A stretch of 64,000 nt of DNA, taken from NCBI GenBank assembly GCA_025738555.1, contig JAOVFP010000002.1, positions 7,440,001-7,504,000 of the forward strand, in the 5' to 3' direction. A model generated the notes under the pieces. It searched no databases. It saw only the letters and a list, made by a program, of their open reading frames with translations, and had not been told where the DNA came from. The position numbers and the translations under genes are program-made. Of this stretch, positions 21,913-35,888 are shown piece by piece (positions within the stretch are counted from its first letter, which is position 1; the number at the start of each line of letters is the position of its first letter). The stretch is from Cyathus striatus. Taxonomy: Eukaryota > Basidiomycota > Agaricomycetes > Agaricales > Nidulariaceae.

Positions 21913-23762
21913 ATGCTTATTCATTTTCTCATTTATCTCATTTTCGGCAATACATCCCTCGAACCAGTGTATTCTTCTCAATGCAACATCATCCAGCTAC
22001 ACCCTCCCAGTATCTCTCATTGCTCTCAATGCAACAACCTTTGATTCTGCTTCGCTATGCAATTGTAACCAGCGCTCTGCACATGGGTATCTATACACCC
22101 CAATATACCCGCTCCCGCTGATGAAGGATGGAAAATTTTATGGAGAAGACTGAAGACGATCTATTGGGCAGTCATAGCTCCCGAACTTGTCACATTCTGG
22201 GCACTTAAACAATATAAGGGTGCACAGGCACTTTGGAAACAGCACAATCGGTCTGGTTAGTTTTGACTTCTTTGTTTCCTGTAAGGATGTAAGGATTGAC
22301 AATAGAAACACCGACGTATCTAGGTCGTGATTGGACCATGAAACATGCTCATTTCCTTCAAATGGGTGGTTTTCATTTGCGAGACGGGGATCATACGACA
22401 GTCATGTACCCAAGACAATTTCATGAACACCTAAACAATGGGATTATATCCTTCCCCAATGTGTCAAAAGCAGATATACAGGACAAGAGCAAAGCTGACG
22501 GCCTCTCTAAGATTATTGTTGTTGCTCAGACATTATGGTTCGTTGTTCAATGTATCGCAAGGCACGCTCAAGGACTACCTTTAGCACAGTTGGAGGTGAC
22601 AACACTTGCCATTATCTCCTTAACGTTTATGCTGTCTCTTATATGGTGGGAAAAGCCATTCAATGTCACGCAACCATTCTATTTGGAGAAAACTATAGTC
22701 TCTGCTGATCCTGCTAAGATCACACAAATAAATGTGGAAGAAAATAAATCATCAGTGATAGTTGATGAACACAAGTCTCTTCTCCCCACAGCAGACCAGA
22801 CATATGAAAATGCTGATGTCATCGCTGGTGAAACAGCCATATATAATGATATAAACAGGGATGCCGTCGACTCTACATCACTGCCACCTAATGGTGAACA
22901 AAATGACACAGCCGGAATAGAACTTTCAAGACTTAATAAGATAAATGACCACTCCGAAGATTTAGAACTACCCTTAGTTTCCACCAATGATACCTTCGAA
23001 GTACAAGATAATACTAGAAGGAAAGCATCAAGTCCAAGCCCTTCCAGACTTCATGTTGAACATGATCCCTGCAAGTCACCTAGATGTCAAATATGTGAAA
23101 GTTTTTTTCGGAAGTTATTTGCTCCAATCAAAAAACTTATCTCCACTGCGTTATCGATCTATCAAACTATCAGCAATAAAGTGGTCAAAACTGTGCATGA
23201 AGATGAATTCTGCTTCTTAAGCATAACATTGGGATGGATGATATACTATCCAATAGTGGAAATAGTGGGAGATTCAAAGGAGAAATCGGACAAGAAACAG
23301 GTTAGTTTGTACTTTGCTTTTGGTGGCGATCCGGACATAGCCTTTGAACCGGTCCAGAAGAGACCTGGCGGCTCTGTTATAACATTACTCATTATCATTA
23401 TTTTTACATCAACATTTGGTCTAGTCCATTTAATTTCATGGAACTCTGACTTTCCATCAATATTTGAATTAACATTATGGCGAATCTCATCGGTGGTGGT
23501 TGCAGCCACCCCAGTGATGGCTTTAGTGATTTCCATGATCATTGCCATAATCGATGATTTAAACGGGTTTATTGATTCTGATAATTGGGGTGTGATTCAT
23601 TGGTGTTTGTTTGCACCTGCGTGCATTATGGTCATGGCATTTCTATTATTCTATGTGGTAGCGCGATGTTATCTACTGGTCGAAGCCTTAATAGCATTCA
23701 AGTCACTACCGCCCTCTGTATTCAAGACAGTGGCATGGTCAAATTTGCTACCTCACTTTTAG
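21913..23762 (+). CDS. Basidiomycete multi-pass membrane protein, unknown function
   Basis: Three exons (21913-22009, 22073-22255, 22294-23762) join to 1749 nt, 582 residues, with GT-AG introns of 63 and 38 nt (the second rather short). Residues 1-20 form a signal-like hydrophobic segment. C-T-W-V-S-I-H-P-N-I-P-A-P and VIAPELVTFWALKQY follow. Exon 3 has HAHFLQMGGF, DKSKADGLSKIIVVAQTLWF and LEVTTLAIISL..WWEKPFNV. A polar, poorly conserved stretch comes next (about residues 235-350), then TM helices and the end SLPPSVFKTVAW-SNLLPHF. From memory this arrangement is common among uncharacterised Agaricomycete proteins; no biochemical role is known to me. The start at 21913 was chosen because it places the hydrophobic segment at the N-terminus; 21862 is in frame and possible. 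Confidence 0.75.
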
Positions 23763-25891
23763 TACCTCTTCCGTGTATATACATCCTGTATTTAATGTTG
23801 ATGATGAGGTACCATATATCGCGACATGGGAGATAACCTACTAGATCATAATACATCGGTACCTAGCTTCGTCGATATTACTAGGAACATTTTGAATTAT
23901 CACATGTCGTTCTGGGTTCGGTGTGAAACTTGAGTGAATATGTACAATTACTCAAAACACTGAGAAATAGTATACGGTAGAAAATATGTCCCCACTAGGC
24001 TCGTCCTAACGCCATACATTTTCCGTTTCGTTCGGAATTTCGCGATAGCATATATAAAGCGGAATCAACATGTGTGTACGACAACGGAGAAACATGCAAA
24101 AAATGAAACCTTCATCCGCTCGTGGACCTATATGAGAAGAAAAGTTTTAACGAGAAGAGGTGCAAAAAGCGAAAGGGAAGAGGACCAGGAAATAACTTGC
24201 GAACTTCAATAAGGCTGATACTCTTTTTCGTAAGGGAAGTAGCTACACACGACAGTTAAAGAAAAAAAAGGCGCACACTGCTCAAATACTCATGTCTTGA
24301 CAAAGTTTATCGTGAGGTTCTGTGTTGCATCCACGTGGTTTTCCATTGCGAGTGAACCGTAAGCCCGTCTCGCTATGATATCTCGTAGTCAAGATATCTG
24401 ATGTCTAGACAACTAAATACCAGAAGGGTAAAGTTAGTCAAACTATGAGGAAAGGAGCTCTCGCCTTCAAGGTTGTACTGTGCATTATATTCACACAGGA
24501 GAAGAACTACTTAACCTGCATAGAAATCTCATCCAGATAGTGAAAAACATGGAACTCGAACCGAAATCCCTATAAAACATGGCAGACGATTCGAATGCTG
24601 ATATTGGTGGACTATCACCGAAGATGCTCGTGTAGATGGTTGAAGCAGCAGTGGAACGGGGGAAAGTATGGGTGTAAGTGACATTCCTACATTCTTCCTA
24701 CACGTAGCGCCAGCTTCATTAACTTATATGTTACTGAAAGAGCATTAATTAGCGTAGCATACGAAGTAAAGGACAAAGAATGCACCAATCCTCGACCTAA
24801 ACGTCCTCCTCAACGCACATATAAGCTCCACAGTTAATCTCCTTAGATATCAGCATCGCCTAGTTAAACTTAAACCACGAGTCTCATCCACACGCAGAGT
24901 GGTGTGCCATAGTAGCCCTCCCTCATCACATAGAGTACCATACACCACCTATTAGGAGAAGAGACGCTAAGCAGTTGGATGCTGGAGGATAGAATTCGAA
25001 GCAGAGGTCGGTAGATTGACCACTGGTAAAAGTTTGACTTCATTCAGTAGGTCTGAAAGCAAAGAGTGAGTGGGATAATCAATGACTTCGTCATGAGAGG
25101 AAACAAGAAAAGGGGGTACGGGGTGATTGAGAAGTAAGGAAGGAAAAGGTACGTAGTAGAGCTCTTGTGAAGAAATTAAAGCACACACCTTATAACCAAA
25201 GACCTCTATCAGTCTCATGTCATACGTTGATGACAGTATATCCCCTCCCTCTTGTGTGACCAGAGGTATCCTACAAAACCATCGTGCGACATTATATCTC
25301 AGTGCGACGCGAACGTCGATCCTATCATGACAGAAGAAGATTGTGCTTCATAATGAGATACGAAGTTGGCGAGACTTGCTGAGCTTCAGCCTTGGGACGG
25401 CATATGTAAATCTACTTGGGTGCACGCTGCACACTGCATCACCAGGGTCCAGTGGGGTAGGGCCTTGGGTAACGGGTTTGTCTTGGGTTGCATACCAGTA
25501 GCTGACAGGCATAGGACGGACTTTACAACAAGGTATTCTGAGCTTGAGACGCAGAGACGGGTGCAGTTATGGACAGTGAGATACAGCGCTGGATAAGTTA
25601 GAAAAGATCATTTGTCTTTTCATAATTTTACCACGCTCACGTAGTAGCCTGCAAGAGAGAGGGCTTGTTCTTTTCGCGTAACGCTGACAAAGCTTGACAA
25701 TCTTTCCACGCGCGCCAGTTACTCCGAGGATGAATTTGACGGCGCTCGAAGCTGATGTCTGCACGGGGGGTAAAAAACAAATATGGCATTATCGAAACTG
25801 TTTCAGGTAGTGAAAGCTAGACATATATGCGTTGAGATTATGAAATGACAGTTAAGCGAGAAGGCGAGTGCAAATGAGAGCGCAAGAGGGC
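23763..25891. other. Intergenic, no supported gene
   Basis: Short ORFs on both strands (24967-25218 minus, 25366-25596 plus, 25567-25764 minus) without motifs or paralogues in the window. No inverted repeats or terminal structures noticed. The duplicated block begins at about 25892. Confidence 0.4.
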
Positions 25892-26358
25892 TATCGTAGA
25901 CATCTAAGTTCAAAGATCCTATGCATGCACCTGTATTGCAGTACAACTTTGCACGTAGACGGCTTATTCACTTTCTATTGTTATATCGGGTTTCAATAGA
26001 ATAGCGGAATTAGTTAGCCCAGGAATCCATTACAAAGAACGCAAAGATAGCATTGTGGGCGTCGTATTGATGTTTCCGGCTATTAGTCCCACATAATAGT
26101 AAGTCATGCCCGTTGTCACAACGTCCGAACATAGCTGATATGTCAACGTCTTGAACGGAACAAAAGGTATGTGCAATCTTTGCGTGATCTTTGCCGTACT
26201 TTGTACTTTGAGTGCCTGAGAACAGGGATAGTGAAGATTCCGTGAAACCAGTAACCCGTTGACCACTAGCTCTTGGCTGAGACCGTCGCATACTATCCCA
26301 ACACAAAAATCTCTACCACTTGAGCCAACGTAGATCCTGACAACGAAAAGGACATTCT

Positions 26359-28766
26359 CTACCTGATTAATATACATAGTATAAGCCCGTAGTTGCATCC
26401 GAAAACCATTTGATTTGGCACCGAGCTGTTCTCGATCCCCAAACGCACACGACCCCCCACCCATCCCTGAATCCCTCCTCCCACCCTCCTCTTCTCTTCT
26501 CTCTCGTCTTTCTCCCTCGCTCGAACACTAACGCCCTTCCCAGGCGTCCACACAGCATCACTAACAAAGTCCACCTCCTTCAGGGGGACAAAATGGCTTT
26601 TCCTCCCCGAAAACGCGCTCGTAAATCGTATATTCCGCATAGAGAATAACACAAACCGCAACTTCAATATACGTCGCAACCACATTCTACACCAACATAG
26701 CATCAATAACCAAAAAGCGAACATGAGTAAGAGAAGGACGTACCCGAGGATCAAAAGGATCCTGCACAACAGCCGCATACCCCTGCGCAATAAACATCAA
26801 CGTGCCCAATATCACCACTCCAACAGGAAGCAAAGGGAACAACGACTGCCTATATGGCGAATCCGCCAAATCTAGCCCTTGGGCTTTATACGCCCTCCTA
26901 AAGCGCAGCGATATCACGCCTATGGACCTCCATACCAGCAACGCTGATATACCAGTGATATTGAGGAGCCATCCGAATACGACACCGGATCCCCAGATAG
27001 TGGTGAGGAACGTTAGGCATGAGAATGCTACTGCCATTCCGATCAAATGAAAGTTAGATGTGCGGGAGGGAGGAAGGGGAAGGGAAACGTACAATAGTGC
27101 GGGAATCGGCACCCCACATCAATTGACCCATCCGAACACTTTCGGTGCATGCCCCACTTTCGCGAGGAAAAGCAACATCCTCGAGCTAGTATAGAAATAC
27201 GAGTTGGTAGCGGACAGCACAGCAGTAAGCAATACCGCATTGATCACATGGGCAGCCGCCCCAAACCCAGCACGGACAAAGACCACAGTAATCGGCGACG
27301 CGGCAACATCACTATCTACCCCCATCACCATCGCATTAGTAGCCTCCCATCCGTTCCCATGAACACAACGAAGAGACTCACCATAAGCAGCACTCAACAA
27401 CGTCTCATCATTCCAATTGATACACAACCCCATAGTCAATATCGCAAGAATATAAAACAGCACGATGCGGAAAAACGTCGCTTTAACCGCCCGAGGAACA
27501 CCTTTATGTGGTTGGGTTGATTCGCCTGCTGCTACACCTACCAGTTCGATTCCGCCGAATGAAAAGAAGGCATATATGAAAGTCTGCGAAGGCGCCGAAA
27601 CCGCCTATGAATGCTTGTCCGTTGTGGAAGTTTGATAGACCCTGTGTAAATGTTAGTATGGGGGAGGAAAGGAGGGGGGAGAGAGGGACGAACGGGTCCA
27701 GGATGGCCTTTCGCTCCTCCCCAGTCGAAGATGAGGCCTACGACGATGAATACGATTATCATTACTACTTTGATCATTGCGTACCAGTACTCTGGTTCCC
27801 CTACGCGAGTGTTAGCGTTGGAAGAGGAAATGGAGAAGAGAGAGGTGAGCTTACCGTATACGCGGACATGAATTAGCTGGAGAAAGAATATAGAGACAAT
27901 GATTATGATTGCCCAGTGCCAGGGCTGAAGGGCTGGTGTCCAGTATTGTAGGATTACGACTGCTGCTGTGAGTTCGCTTGCTGGAGGGTGTTTTAGTGAG
28001 AAAAAGGGGGGGAGGAAGGAGAGGGCATACGTATTGACAGACTCCTACGTTCTACAGGATAGTGTTACCATCGTTGAGGTATATGCGAGTGCCTATTAAC
28101 GTACCATTGCAGCCAATAGCTCCAACCTAGAGAAGAACTCAGTCAATGTTACAATGGTAGTATGTGGAGAACATACCGAGAGTGAAACCTAACGCTGTTG
28201 AGACGAATCGCGAGCCGAAAGTGGAGAATGCTCCTGAGACGAGGAACATTGACGACATTTCGCCTCTAAAAAGTATCATCAGTAAGGTTGATATGAGAGA
28301 AGGATGTCACGTACAGCGTTATCACGATAGTGTATACGAACACCCCTACTACTAAGTACGAGAGCAGCATGCTTCCAGGGCCAGCGAGGGCTATTGACTG
28401 TGGATAACATTCATCGGTGAGCAAGTAGCTGGTCTACGTAGACAATAAGACGCACGGAGCCAGCACTGAGGAAGATCCCCGTTCCAATGGTGCCCCCAAT
28501 CGCTACACTACATTCATCAGCACCCTTCAAATAAAGAAAAAATACAAAAAAAACACACCAATCATCATCAAATGCCGACTCTTCATCCCCCTTTGAGTCT
28601 GATACTCCTCTTTCGCATTACCCAGCCCAACCCTCCTCCACCAGCTCTTCGCTCTCGGACCATCAGGCGTCGTAACAGGATGCGGCATATTGACATTCTC
28701 CCCCGCATCGAGCTCAGTTTTGAAGACGCTGGAAGAATCAGAAGGTGACTTGTCCGCTGAAGCCAT
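26359..28766 (-). pseudogene. Amino-acid permease copy 2, recently inactivated
   Basis: Exon-for-exon duplicate of the permease at 12989-15305, starting MASADKSPSDSSSVFKTELD. Two clear lesions are visible. A 2-base deletion near 27588 (TCTGCGAAGG against TCTGCGCAAAGG in copy 1) shifts the frame in the FGAFAQTFVYAF segment. At about 27119-27124 the codon CGA of V-N-R-R-G-V has become TGA, truncating the protein after GWVN. The splice acceptor before the NVG/CQY exon is, by contrast, intact here (TGTAG). High similarity in introns shows recent duplication. Together the two copies suggest relaxed selection on this permease. Confidence 0.85.
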
Positions 28767-29490
28767 GATCTGAGTCTTTGGACCTGGTTGCCTATGCGAG
28801 TTCGGGGAGAAGCTCCATCAGGAGAAAGGCGCCCAGGTTTAAGTTATGAGATGGTGATTGGGAGCACGAGGGAGCACGCCATTACTACGGAGCGTTAGGA
28901 AGCGAGAGTGTGCGCGTGGATGCTGCTGTCATTTCTATTCGGGGATATGATACGAGAAATGGTGGGGTTTAGATTGCGCGTTTCTGCTTGCGAAAGGCGC
29001 CTTCAGCTATGGCATTGGTAATGGTAGAAGGCTAGCCTGAAAAGCTGTAGTTCTCGATGTCTGTATTTGAATTATTTGGGCACTGTGCGTTTCAGAGTTC
29101 CTGGTACCCATGGGCCATTGGTACACCACAAAGCTGCACGACGTTTAAGTCTATGATGATTTGGGTTTAAGCTAAGTTCTTTGACGGAAGTTTTACGAAT
29201 ATATGGTAGCGTTTCAAGGTAGGACTGCTGAGCTTGGTAAAAGGAGCAAGAAAAAAGCAGGCTTGCTTTGTGGACGACAGCGAGTGCGAGCAGAAAGCAA
29301 GCGCCGAAGTTCGGAATGGCATGCCAAACAGTTACAAAGCTTTAAATTCTTCCGCAAAATTGTCCCAACTAAGAATTTTTCGCAACTTGATCGCAAGTCG
29401 ACTCGTTGCAAGACTTGAAGATCTTACCAAAGAACTTGAACTATCTTTTTACAGTCATATAAACGAGGTTATATTTCTCAGATCTCATTC

Positions 29491-31565
29491 CCACTACCTT
29501 TTAAGGTAGTTGGGTTATAGGGACGTCTGATTTCCCTATAAGGCGATTTACAGGTTTGTGAATGGGATCTCAACCTGATTGGCTGGAGCCTGTGACAATC
29601 CTGTGACTGCTGAAGAATTCACTCGTCTCAGATCAATAATCACACTCATGTCCACCAATTGATACCTGCATCTCATCCTCCTCTTCTTCTTCTTCATCCT
29701 CGTTGTTGCCATTCCCACCCTTTGCCTCCCTCTCCTTTTCCTTCTTCATCAATGCATCCCCCCACCCCTTCAATACCCCCTCAATCTTCGAACATGCATT
29801 CTCAAAGCACTTTGTAAACTTGCCATTCTGGGCAAGCCACCCCCATAGGCTCTTCAATAATCCAGTTTGGGTCAGTCAAATCATATCCTCCTCCCTCCAA
29901 CTCGACAGTACTCTACTGCAATATACACATCAACACGCTAGGGTGGTGTATGGAATCCAGGTGGAGGAAGGCGAGGACGTCGCATTGGAAATGTGCAAGG
30001 AAGAGAAGAAAAATGTGAGGTTCATTTCCTGTCTTCAATTATTCGTGTGTGTGGTGGCTCTGTACTTGACAGAGCCATGCCCTTGTTCTCTTTCCCCTTT
30101 GCGCTCTCTTCCTCTCACTATGTTGTCAGTTCACTTTAAACCCCCTGATTTCTCTCGAGTTTTTCATTAGGCTTAGATCAATGCCCTCCAGTCTTCTTCA
30201 CGTCGTATGCATAAGGCTAATAACATTCCCAGGTTCGATCATGGGTTACCCTCCTATTTGCATCATATAAGCAGCTATTTCCTTCCTCATACTCTGGCTT
30301 CTCAAAACATGCAACAATCTATGTAGCATGCTTATGTACCTGAAGTGGTTCTCCCAGGGCCTATAATGAACTACCATACACTAGTGGTGCCAAGGTGAAA
30401 CTTCTATATATTCCTAATGTTTGCCTCTTTTGGGGGCTCATAACCCCCTTGCCCTTCATGTATGATATGTAGTTATACATAACCTATGCATAACCTATGA
30501 GTCCCCACTTGAAATATGTAATTACCTGAAGGGCTGAGGGCTCCTACACAATCAATCACCTTACAGGTTTGCTCAAGCATTCATATGACTGGAAGAGGTA
30601 TATAGATTGAGAATGAGTCTAGCACATTTCATGGATCATTATGTTCACTGAGGGTGTGCTGCAGGAGAGGGATGGTGTGTGATGTGGTAGATATGGCATG
30701 AGTCTTGTGAGCAAGAAATAAGAGTACCTATTCAATTTCGTCCTATTCAATTACTAATTTTTTCTATTGGAATATTTGAATTGTATCAGTTTGAAATGTT
30801 TCCTCCCCTATTTCCTACTTTTCATCGACACATTCTTGTTATCACTCTTACCATTCTCCAATATCTTCACTTGATTCATGAGTATCCAATCTTCTGTGTA
30901 TGTTCCTTTTTTATTTAACTTTGATTTCTCTGATATTGATACTTTCCAGAACTAATCCTGTTGAGGATTCAAATCAACCTATTGCCAATCACACCCGAAA
31001 TCACCTTTTGGCTCCACATTCAGATGATCAACTATCCATATCTTTGACTTCAAACCAAGTATGTGTTCACTATCATACTATTCCTAACACTTTTCTCAAA
31101 TTCCTTCACAGTCCAAGTCCTTCTTTGGAGATCTCACTGATCTATCACTTTTATTTATGTCTATGAATGATTTGAATTGTTTATTGAATAATCATGGTGT
31201 TGCATCTAAAAACTCAAACAACTTGTTGGCAGACAATCTTTTGAATCATATTTTCTCAGGTCATTGCTTTACAAATACAGACCCTGTTCTTTGTAAATCT
31301 ACAGTTTCAGTTTTTACATCCCCCTCACTGTTCAAAATATATTTTATAGAAATGGTTCTACAGTCTTCATTATCAACTCAGAATCTTTCATCCATTGCCA
31401 TTTATCTCAAGATTGATCTTTAATACAACTTGCCAACCATTCTTGCCCCTCCTGTGTTTAATTGCTTATTAATTAACAGTTCCCCCTCATTGACTTATCA
31501 TGCTAAATAAATGTCGGTTAAATGAGGTGGTAGTGGGCCCTGCCGCTTGCCAGCCCTATTTCTTT
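29491..31565. mobile_element. Element family A, copy 2, with empty-site proof of boundaries
   Basis: Starts CCACTACCTTTTAAGGTAGT and ends GGTAGTGGGCCCTGCCGCTT followed by a pyrimidine-rich tail, as in copy 1 (7341-8908). The paralogous block reads CTCATTCATGCTTTACATC at 16044. Here the same target reads CTCATTC, element, ATTCATACTTTACATC, giving a 4-bp duplication ATTC (29487-29490 and 31566-31569). Interior ORFs (29703-30170, 30900-31166) lack known domains. Superfamily unresolved: hairpins at both ends and no transposase. Confidence 0.8.
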
Positions 31566-31666
31566 ATTCATACTTTACATCTACTAACGGCAGTGATATA
31601 GTAGGTCCACCATATATACAATGACGGTGTGCATAAGCTAGCTTTCTAATTCAAGAGAGATCCACC

Positions 31667-34600
31667 TAGTGTTGCCGCACGAAGTGATCTGGATGCGAAC
31701 TGAAATCAGTTCACTCCGCTTTTGCTGATAGATCGTTTTTGATACGAAGTGAACTGAAAGTGAGTTCTGGATCGCGAACTGACGAATTGAGGAACGATCT
31801 GGATGATGGCTCTCGGTCGATCACGTGTTGACGTGGCAGAACTGACGCGTCGCGTTGGCGTCATGATTTCTACCTACTACCAACTTACTACCTGCGAACA
31901 ATTCAATTTTTCCACTTCTAATTTTCTTCGGTGTTATGTTTTCGTTGTCTATAATTACATGGAGTAATTTATGGTATGAAAATGAGATATTATATGTTTG
32001 AATATACTGAAACACGGATCTAAACTGACAGGTGAGCGCTGAGCACTGAGCAGGCTGGAGCCTTCGAGTGAACTTCGAGCTCCCGGAGCTTGAAGAATTC
32101 TGTGAGTATATAAATTGATATATCTGTGAACCTATTTCGCAAAAAATTGAGCTCTCATGTCTCAGAATTATAAGTCTCCGCCTCAGTCCGCTTCTATCTT
32201 ATGTTCTGAGCAACCAGCAGCGGTGTCTATGAATGGCTTGCCTCAAGGCCTCAAAGGCTTTCCTTATCCTTATACCACTTCTACTCCGACTCCGTTCGTA
32301 CAGAACCCTTATTATCCACTTCTACACATTCCTGTTCGTCATTTACAACAATCTCCAGGTTATTCCTCCCCATATACAGCATCCAACCCCCTTGGAGATG
32401 CGAGCTCAACTATTTTGAATACGACCACCGTACATGCACCATCTCGGAAGCGTAAAAGAAATAAACAGTCGTCTCGCAGTGCGAAGCGCTCAAAGAATGC
32501 AGTTTCTGATTCCCCTTCGAGCTCGTGCGGAGTAGGGCCATCTTCCACACCGGTTGTTTCCCCCTCTATTTCGGAAACTATGCCTCCTAATGGAGGAACA
32601 TCGTTTGATTCTACCATGGCAACATACCATTCCGGGCCTACAGAATCTTTGTCTTCATCTTCATCAACGGCGCCGGTGTCACACCATGCATCTTCAGCAA
32701 CTGATGTATGGTATTTTTTACGACCACTTGACACTGAGGATGTGCCTTCCGTGTGGCCCAATATTGAAAATGAACCACGGCTTTCTGATAAACCAACAAG
32801 CGAATATGTCGGTTGCAAACTTTGCCTGTAAGCTGTTGGTTTAACACTATTATTCATTCTAATTTGTGCTCGGCTTTGTATAAGGAACACATGGAAGACG
32901 TGGCATCATCGTGTAGGCAAAAGCATGACAAGTTGCTACCGTACACACTTCCGGGACTGTCATCGTGAAGAATGGGAATCGACGGTACAAACCCTTGGGC
33001 TCAAGAGAAGTTTAGATGAAAGTAAGCAACATGGGTCTACTACTACCCGCGACAACAGCAAGTTCTGTAAGGAAACGTTTTATCATCTCCTAATGCGATG
33101 GATTGTAATTGATGATCAGGTATGTATTTATTCTTTTCTGCTTTTCATGTAGTAGTAAATAATATAATTACGTTTATATACAGTCTCTTAATGTTGTTGA
33201 TTGCGAAGAATTTCGCGACTTAATGCTATACCTCGCAGGTGATGACTTGACAGATGAGGAGCTTATTCACCGTACAAAGCTTCGTGCCGATATCCTTCTT
33301 GAGCAAAAGAAGGTTTTCAATAAGCTTCGGGACGATCTTCTTGCAAGCTGTTTACTAATTTATTATGTTTGGTATTTGCTAAAATTTGTTATATGTAGCT
33401 AGCTCTTGGGCGGGTTTCATTTACAACTGACTTGTGGAGTGACCCAATTCTACGGTCATTTATGGCTGTAACAGCACATTTTATTATCAGAATCAATGGA
33501 AAACTTGAATATCGTTGTGCTCTCATCGCTTTCAAGCATGTTGAAGGGGATCACACTGGTGTAAATCTGGGCAATATTTTCTACGAGATATTGTCTGCTT
33601 ATAATCTTACTGGAAAGGTCTGTGCTTATTTCTACTCATGATTTATGCTAATAGTGCATAAGATTGGACTAATTACGATGGATAATGCCTCTAACAACAA
33701 TACATTTATGTCTCAATTGGAGCATACTCTTCTATCTGAAGGCATCGAATTTAATAGGGATGGCAATCGTATACGGTATGATTAATACAGTATATTTCAT
33801 CCTAATTGCTTAGATTTTTTTCAGTTGCTTTCCCCATATTATTAATCTTGCCTGCCAAGCTATCCTTGACGAGCTGAAAGCAAATCCTCATGCGCCTCGC
33901 CTATATAGCCCACCACCAGCACCAGTTCCCAGCGGTATAGAGGATAGTTCTAACACAGTTCCTATCGATCCTGTTCTGCTAGCTCCTGTAGTGAAACCAC
34001 CAACTACTCTTGAACTTCATCGTTACGCACAAAGCCTAACACGAGATCTTGTTGGTACTTGCCGAAATCTAGTTGCAGTATGCAGGGCTTCTGGTCAACG
34101 CCGTAAACAACTCGAAGACATAATTATTGAAGGTAATACAAAAGGATTTTGGAATGAGGAGAGGTCACCGCTCCCAGTATTACAATTGCTGCGTGACTGT
34201 GAAACCCGCTGGTCTTCAACACATCAAATGATTCGTCGAATGCTACTGCTATATCCGGTAAGTTTGTAGACTTAATCATAGAACAATGTCATGCTGATTT
34301 ATAGAAATAACTAGGCAATTAATATACTTCTTTTACGAAGCGAACAGCAAGAGTATTTGTTCACTGAGGACGATCTCAATGTTTTGGAGGACATACACCA
34401 TGTCTTGGACGTTTCATATGCAGCCCAGGAAGTCCTATCAGCTGAGCGTACACCTACCCTATCCCTTGCACTTCCTACATATGAAATTGTAGTTGAGAAG
34501 TGGCGAGAATTGCAGGGAACTATACCGGAACTTTCGCATTATATTGGGGTTGGTATTTCAAAGATTGAAGAATATGTTTCATTAGCACGTAATACTCGGA

Positions 34601-35888
34601 TATATACTCATGCAATGGGTATGTTGCACACACTCTTATATATAGTTCCTCTTACCATCATTCGTAGCTCTTAACCCAGCAATTAAATTTCAATGGATGA
34701 AGGAATACTGGTCACCCGAGCGTGTAAGTGAGGCACGATCTTGGGTTTTGGAATCTGTATGTTTGATCTTATATATTCTTCTTAAATCTCCTTACAGTCT
34801 CATTAGATGAGTCGTTATCAAACGTCTCAAAGGAAGGCAAACGAGAAGTTGATTATGCCATCAATGGTACCTACAACACGAACCTCCACGATGACAACAG
34901 GCCCATACTCTGTTGTTTCACGAGCAGCACAAGCTCAATCTCGCGGAATGGGTAATCTCCTCTCAATCAATGTACACGAACGTCGTCGTCACAATGCTCC
35001 ACGAAAATCTTCGCATACCACTCCACCTCAGAGTCAACAGGCACTCGAGCAACCCGTAACCCCACTACAGCGCACACCCTCCACACAAGAACTTGAGGAG
35101 GAAGAAACTCGAAAGTGTGCCGAAGATAGAAGAATTGCCGAGCGTGAACTTGATAAATATGAAGCTGCAGGTTTATACAGCTTCGGTGGACACGATTCTA
35201 CGAAAAACATTGTATCGTTTTGGGAGGTAAGCATTGGTCATAGCATTATGTTACTTCTTCTACTTACATTGTCTCTAGAGGAGTGAGAATGACTATCCAC
35301 TGCTTTTCTGTGTCGCTATGGATGCTCTTCCTGCTCAGGCATCATCTGTTTCTTGCGAGCGTGCATTTTCTTCGAGCAAAGAGACTGCAACATTGCGCAG
35401 GAGCCATATTTCAACAGACTTATTTGAGGCGCTTCAGGTTCTCAAGTTTTCATATAGACAACAACGTTTAACGTTTACAGATGATATTCAACTTGCAGAG
35501 CCAGAAGATTACTGTATAAGCGGCCCAGTTACAGCTTATGCTGCGCAGGAACTACTAGCGGCAGACAGAGTAGAAGAACTAACACAATTGATTAAAAATG
35601 CGGGGGAGGAGGGGTACCCTGCTCCAGCACTTGATATACATTAACTACACTGCCAATTTCCGTACATCTACCACTATTGCATAATATATAAGTACTTATC
35701 TGACTCCTGAGACAATTGCTCAACTCGACTCTCGCCATTCGGTTGGCTGCCAATCTTAACACCGACCTACCACCGAAATTGTGAACTAGATCGCCACTCC
35801 GATCGCTTGCAACTCGTTTTGTGATTTGGGATGAACTGTCGTCGGAGTTTCACTTCACTTCACTTCACTTCACTTCGCGGCAACACTA
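31667..35888 (+). mobile_element. Complete hAT transposon with 8-bp target-site duplication
   Basis: The ends are TAGTGTTGCCGCACGAAGTG (left) and the reverse complement TTCGCGGCAACACTA (right). Both are flanked by the identical 8-mer GATCCACC (31659-31666, 35889-35896). The right subterminal region contains a short (TTCAC)n array. The 4222-bp element carries a spliced transposase gene that appears open throughout. The perfect duplication, open reading frame and empty site in the paralogous block (about 16150) indicate a recent insertion by a possibly active element. The insertion lies at the very 3' end of HNF gene 5. Confidence 0.93.
32157..35644 (+). CDS. hAT-family transposase
   Basis: About ten exons with short GT-AG introns. 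The Ser/Pro-rich N-terminus carries a basic patch (SRKRKRNKQSSRSAKRSK). A BED-type zinc finger candidate is split by an intron: G-C-K-L-C-L then W-K-T-W-H-H ... THFRDCHREEW. The RNase H-like DDE fold shows FTTDLWSDP (first Asp), TMDNASNN (second Asp) and CFPHIINLACQAI. The insertion domain has LLRDCETRWSSTHQMIRRML. The C-terminal hATC dimerisation region has ALPAQASSVSCERAFSSSKE, including the catalytic Glu, then T-L-R-R. I joined the exons across all introns from 32829 to 35280 without meeting a stop, so the gene looks functional. It catalyses cut-and-paste transposition in the nucleus. It is unlikely to have mobilised the hAT element at 2927-5219 because the terminal repeats differ. Confidence 0.9.

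Noticed and set aside
26410..27876. Plus-strand ORFs over the second permease
   Set aside because: Antisense shadows of the pseudogenised permease exons.
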